Positions 14,056-15,010 of a DNA stretch of 15,010 nucleotides are shown in pieces. The notes below the pieces were generated by a model. The model was given only the letters and a program-made list of their open reading frames with translations. It had not been told where the DNA came from and searched no databases. Each line of letters begins with the position of its first letter. The stretch's first letter is position 1. The translations under genes were made by a program, and so were the position numbers. The stretch comes from an uncultured Oscillospiraceae bacterium (GTDB taxonomy: Bacteria > Bacillota_A > Clostridia > Oscillospirales > Oscillospiraceae), in the NCBI GenBank assembly GCA_900757695.1, contig CAAEOU010000170.1, positions 1 through 15,010 on the forward strand, given 5' to 3'.

Positions 14056-14661
14056 ATGCCTGATATCAATCATAAACTGAACCGGTTCCGGCAGCTGGTG
14101 CTGGAAGATGCCCAGCAGGAACGGGACGGGATCCTCAGCCGGGTGGAGGCCCAGCGCCGGGTCCGGGTGGAGACGGCTGCGGCGGAAATACGCCGTCGGG
14201 TGGATGCGGAGACCCAGCAGAAATCTGAGGCCATCACCGCAGAGACCGGCCGGGAGATCTCCCGGCGCATGATGGCCGACAAGCGGATCATTGCCACCCG
14301 ACGGGAGGAGATCGGCCATGAGGTCTTTGACGCAGTCCGGGAAAAGCTGCTGGCCTTTACCAAAACCGAGGACTATCTCCCCCACCTGAAGCAGCTCTAC
14401 ATCGAGGCCTTTGCGGCCCTTGGCAACCCCTATGACGGCCTGATCTGGCTCCGCCCCGAGGACATGCAGTATCAGCGGGAGCTGGCCGGGTGCCTGCCCG
14501 GGCGGCATGTGACCTTTCAGGCCGGTTCCTTCCGGCTGGGCGGACTGATCGTGGACTGCCATTCCAAGCTGCTCCGGGCCGATCAGAGCTATGATACGGC
14601 CCTTGGGGATCTGGACGGACACTTTGCCGAGCTGTTTGGTTTGGATCTTGCGGACGACTGA
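14056..14661 (+). CDS. ntpE: V/A-type ATPase subunit E (peripheral stalk)
   Basis: A 201-residue soluble protein of the V-type ATPase E family, typical in length. Residues about 10-110 form a long, highly charged helix (many Arg, Glu, Gln; for example RVEAQRRVRVETAAAEIRRR), which would pair with the G/H-like protein to make the outer stalk. The C-terminal part (about 120-200) is the globular head that contacts the catalytic B subunit, with the family glycine turn GSFRLGGLIVDC (162-173) near the end. The start at 14056 has AAGGAG 11 bases upstream. An ATG at 14048 is out of frame. The gene is 18 bases after subunit F and 12 before subunit A. Confidence 0.93.
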   Translation: MPDINHKLNRFRQLVLEDAQQERDGILSRVEAQRRVRVETAAAEIRRRVDAETQQKSEAITAETGREISRRMMADKRIIATRREEIGHEVFDAVREKLLAFTKTEDYLPHLKQLYIEAFAALGNPYDGLIWLRPEDMQYQRELAGCLPGRHVTFQAGSFRLGGLIVDCHSKLLRADQSYDTALGDLDGHFAELFGLDLADD

Positions 14662-14673
14662 GGAGGCGAGGCA

Positions 14674-15010
14674 ATGTCAAATTACTACATTCACGGGGTC
14701 AACGGCCCCGTTGTCACCGTAAAGGGCGGCAAGGGCCTTGCCATTATGGACATGGTCAGCGTGGGCCCGGAGGGGCTGCTGGGTGAGGTGGTATCCGTCA
14801 TTGGAGACGAGACCACCGTGCAGGTCTATGAGGACACCACGGGACTGGTGTCCGGGATGCCTGTGGAGCCCCAGAATGCCCCCATGTCCATTACCCTTGG
14901 GCCGGGACTGCTGAACAACATCTTTGACGGCATCTGCCGCCCCCTCCGGGGCATTGCAGAGGAGACCGGGGCATTTATCGGCAGGGGCATCCATATCCCG
15001 CCCCTGGACA
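14674..15010 (+). CDS. ntpA: V/A-type ATPase catalytic subunit A, N-terminal part, cut by the window edge
   Basis: The first 112 codons of the catalytic nucleotide-binding subunit (about 580-600 residues in full). Visible are the N-terminal beta-barrel: HGVNGPVVTVKG (7-18), VSVGPEGLLGEVV (27-39), IGDETTVQVYEDTTGL (42-57), GMPVEP, and ITLGPGLLNNIFDGICRPL (71-89), followed by GAFIGRGIHIPPLD of the start of the non-homologous insert. The P-loop lies beyond the window. Position 86 is Cys in DGICRPL, where the family usually has Gln (DGIQRPL). AGGAGG ends 8 bases before the ATG. Last ATPase gene seen; subunits B and D are expected downstream. Confidence 0.96.
   Translation, partial: MSNYYIHGVNGPVVTVKGGKGLAIMDMVSVGPEGLLGEVVSVIGDETTVQVYEDTTGLVSGMPVEPQNAPMSITLGPGLLNNIFDGICRPLRGIAEETGAFIGRGIHIPPLD

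Noticed and set aside
1..15010. Mobile elements, CRISPR arrays, tRNA/rRNA genes or defence islands
   Set aside because: No repeated spacer pattern, transposase or integrase motif, terminal inverted repeats, or tRNA-like fold was found. Apart from addAB, which is a housekeeping repair system that also degrades foreign linear DNA, nothing points to a defence locus.

Overview
The window is a GC-rich stretch of chromosome from an anaerobic, probably spore-forming member of the Clostridia. The likeliest home is the Oscillospiraceae/Ruminococcaceae. This rests on a SpoIIR sporulation protein, an AddAB (not RecBCD) recombination pair, a V/A-type instead of F-type ATPase operon, clean AGGAGG-type ribosome binding sites and strong G/C preference at third codon positions. 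The genus is inference. No transposase, phage gene, CRISPR array, tRNA or rRNA gene was seen.

Layout. Everything from 1 to 9544 is read on the minus strand, and everything from 9965 to 15010 on the plus strand. The two halves diverge from a 420-bp AT-richer intergenic region (9545-9964). Reading leftward (minus strand), the order is: an Lrp/AsnC regulator (9053-9544), overlapping by ATGA with a class I/II PLP aminotransferase (7881-9056); a strong intrinsic terminator (about 7845-7871); a DUF1015 protein (6574-7803), overlapping by ATGA with ispE (5720-6577); a hairpin plus T-run that looks like a terminator and also covers the spoIIR translation start; spoIIR (5027-5665); a short gap with an extended -10 promoter; addB (1669-4977); and addA, which overlaps addB by 8 bases and runs off the left edge (1-1676).

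Reading rightward (plus strand), a good sigma-A-like promoter at 9818-9845 is followed by a hairpin placed almost at the predicted transcript start. Seven tightly packed V/A-type ATPase genes then follow in the order G/H-like stalk, C, I, K, F, E, A, the last cut by the right edge. Together these give peripheral stalks (G/H and E), the collar and central-stalk parts (C, F), the membrane stator and rotor (I, K) and the start of the catalytic subunit. B and D are expected just outside the window.

Most of the window is recognisable housekeeping content. I did not find a new defence, mobile or biosynthetic system. The points worth a second look are mainly regulatory: a perfect inverted repeat abutting the lrp -35 region, a +1 hairpin and G7 run ahead of the ATPase operon, a hairpin overlapping the spoIIR start, the ATPase gene order, and the extra N-terminal membrane region of the K subunit.
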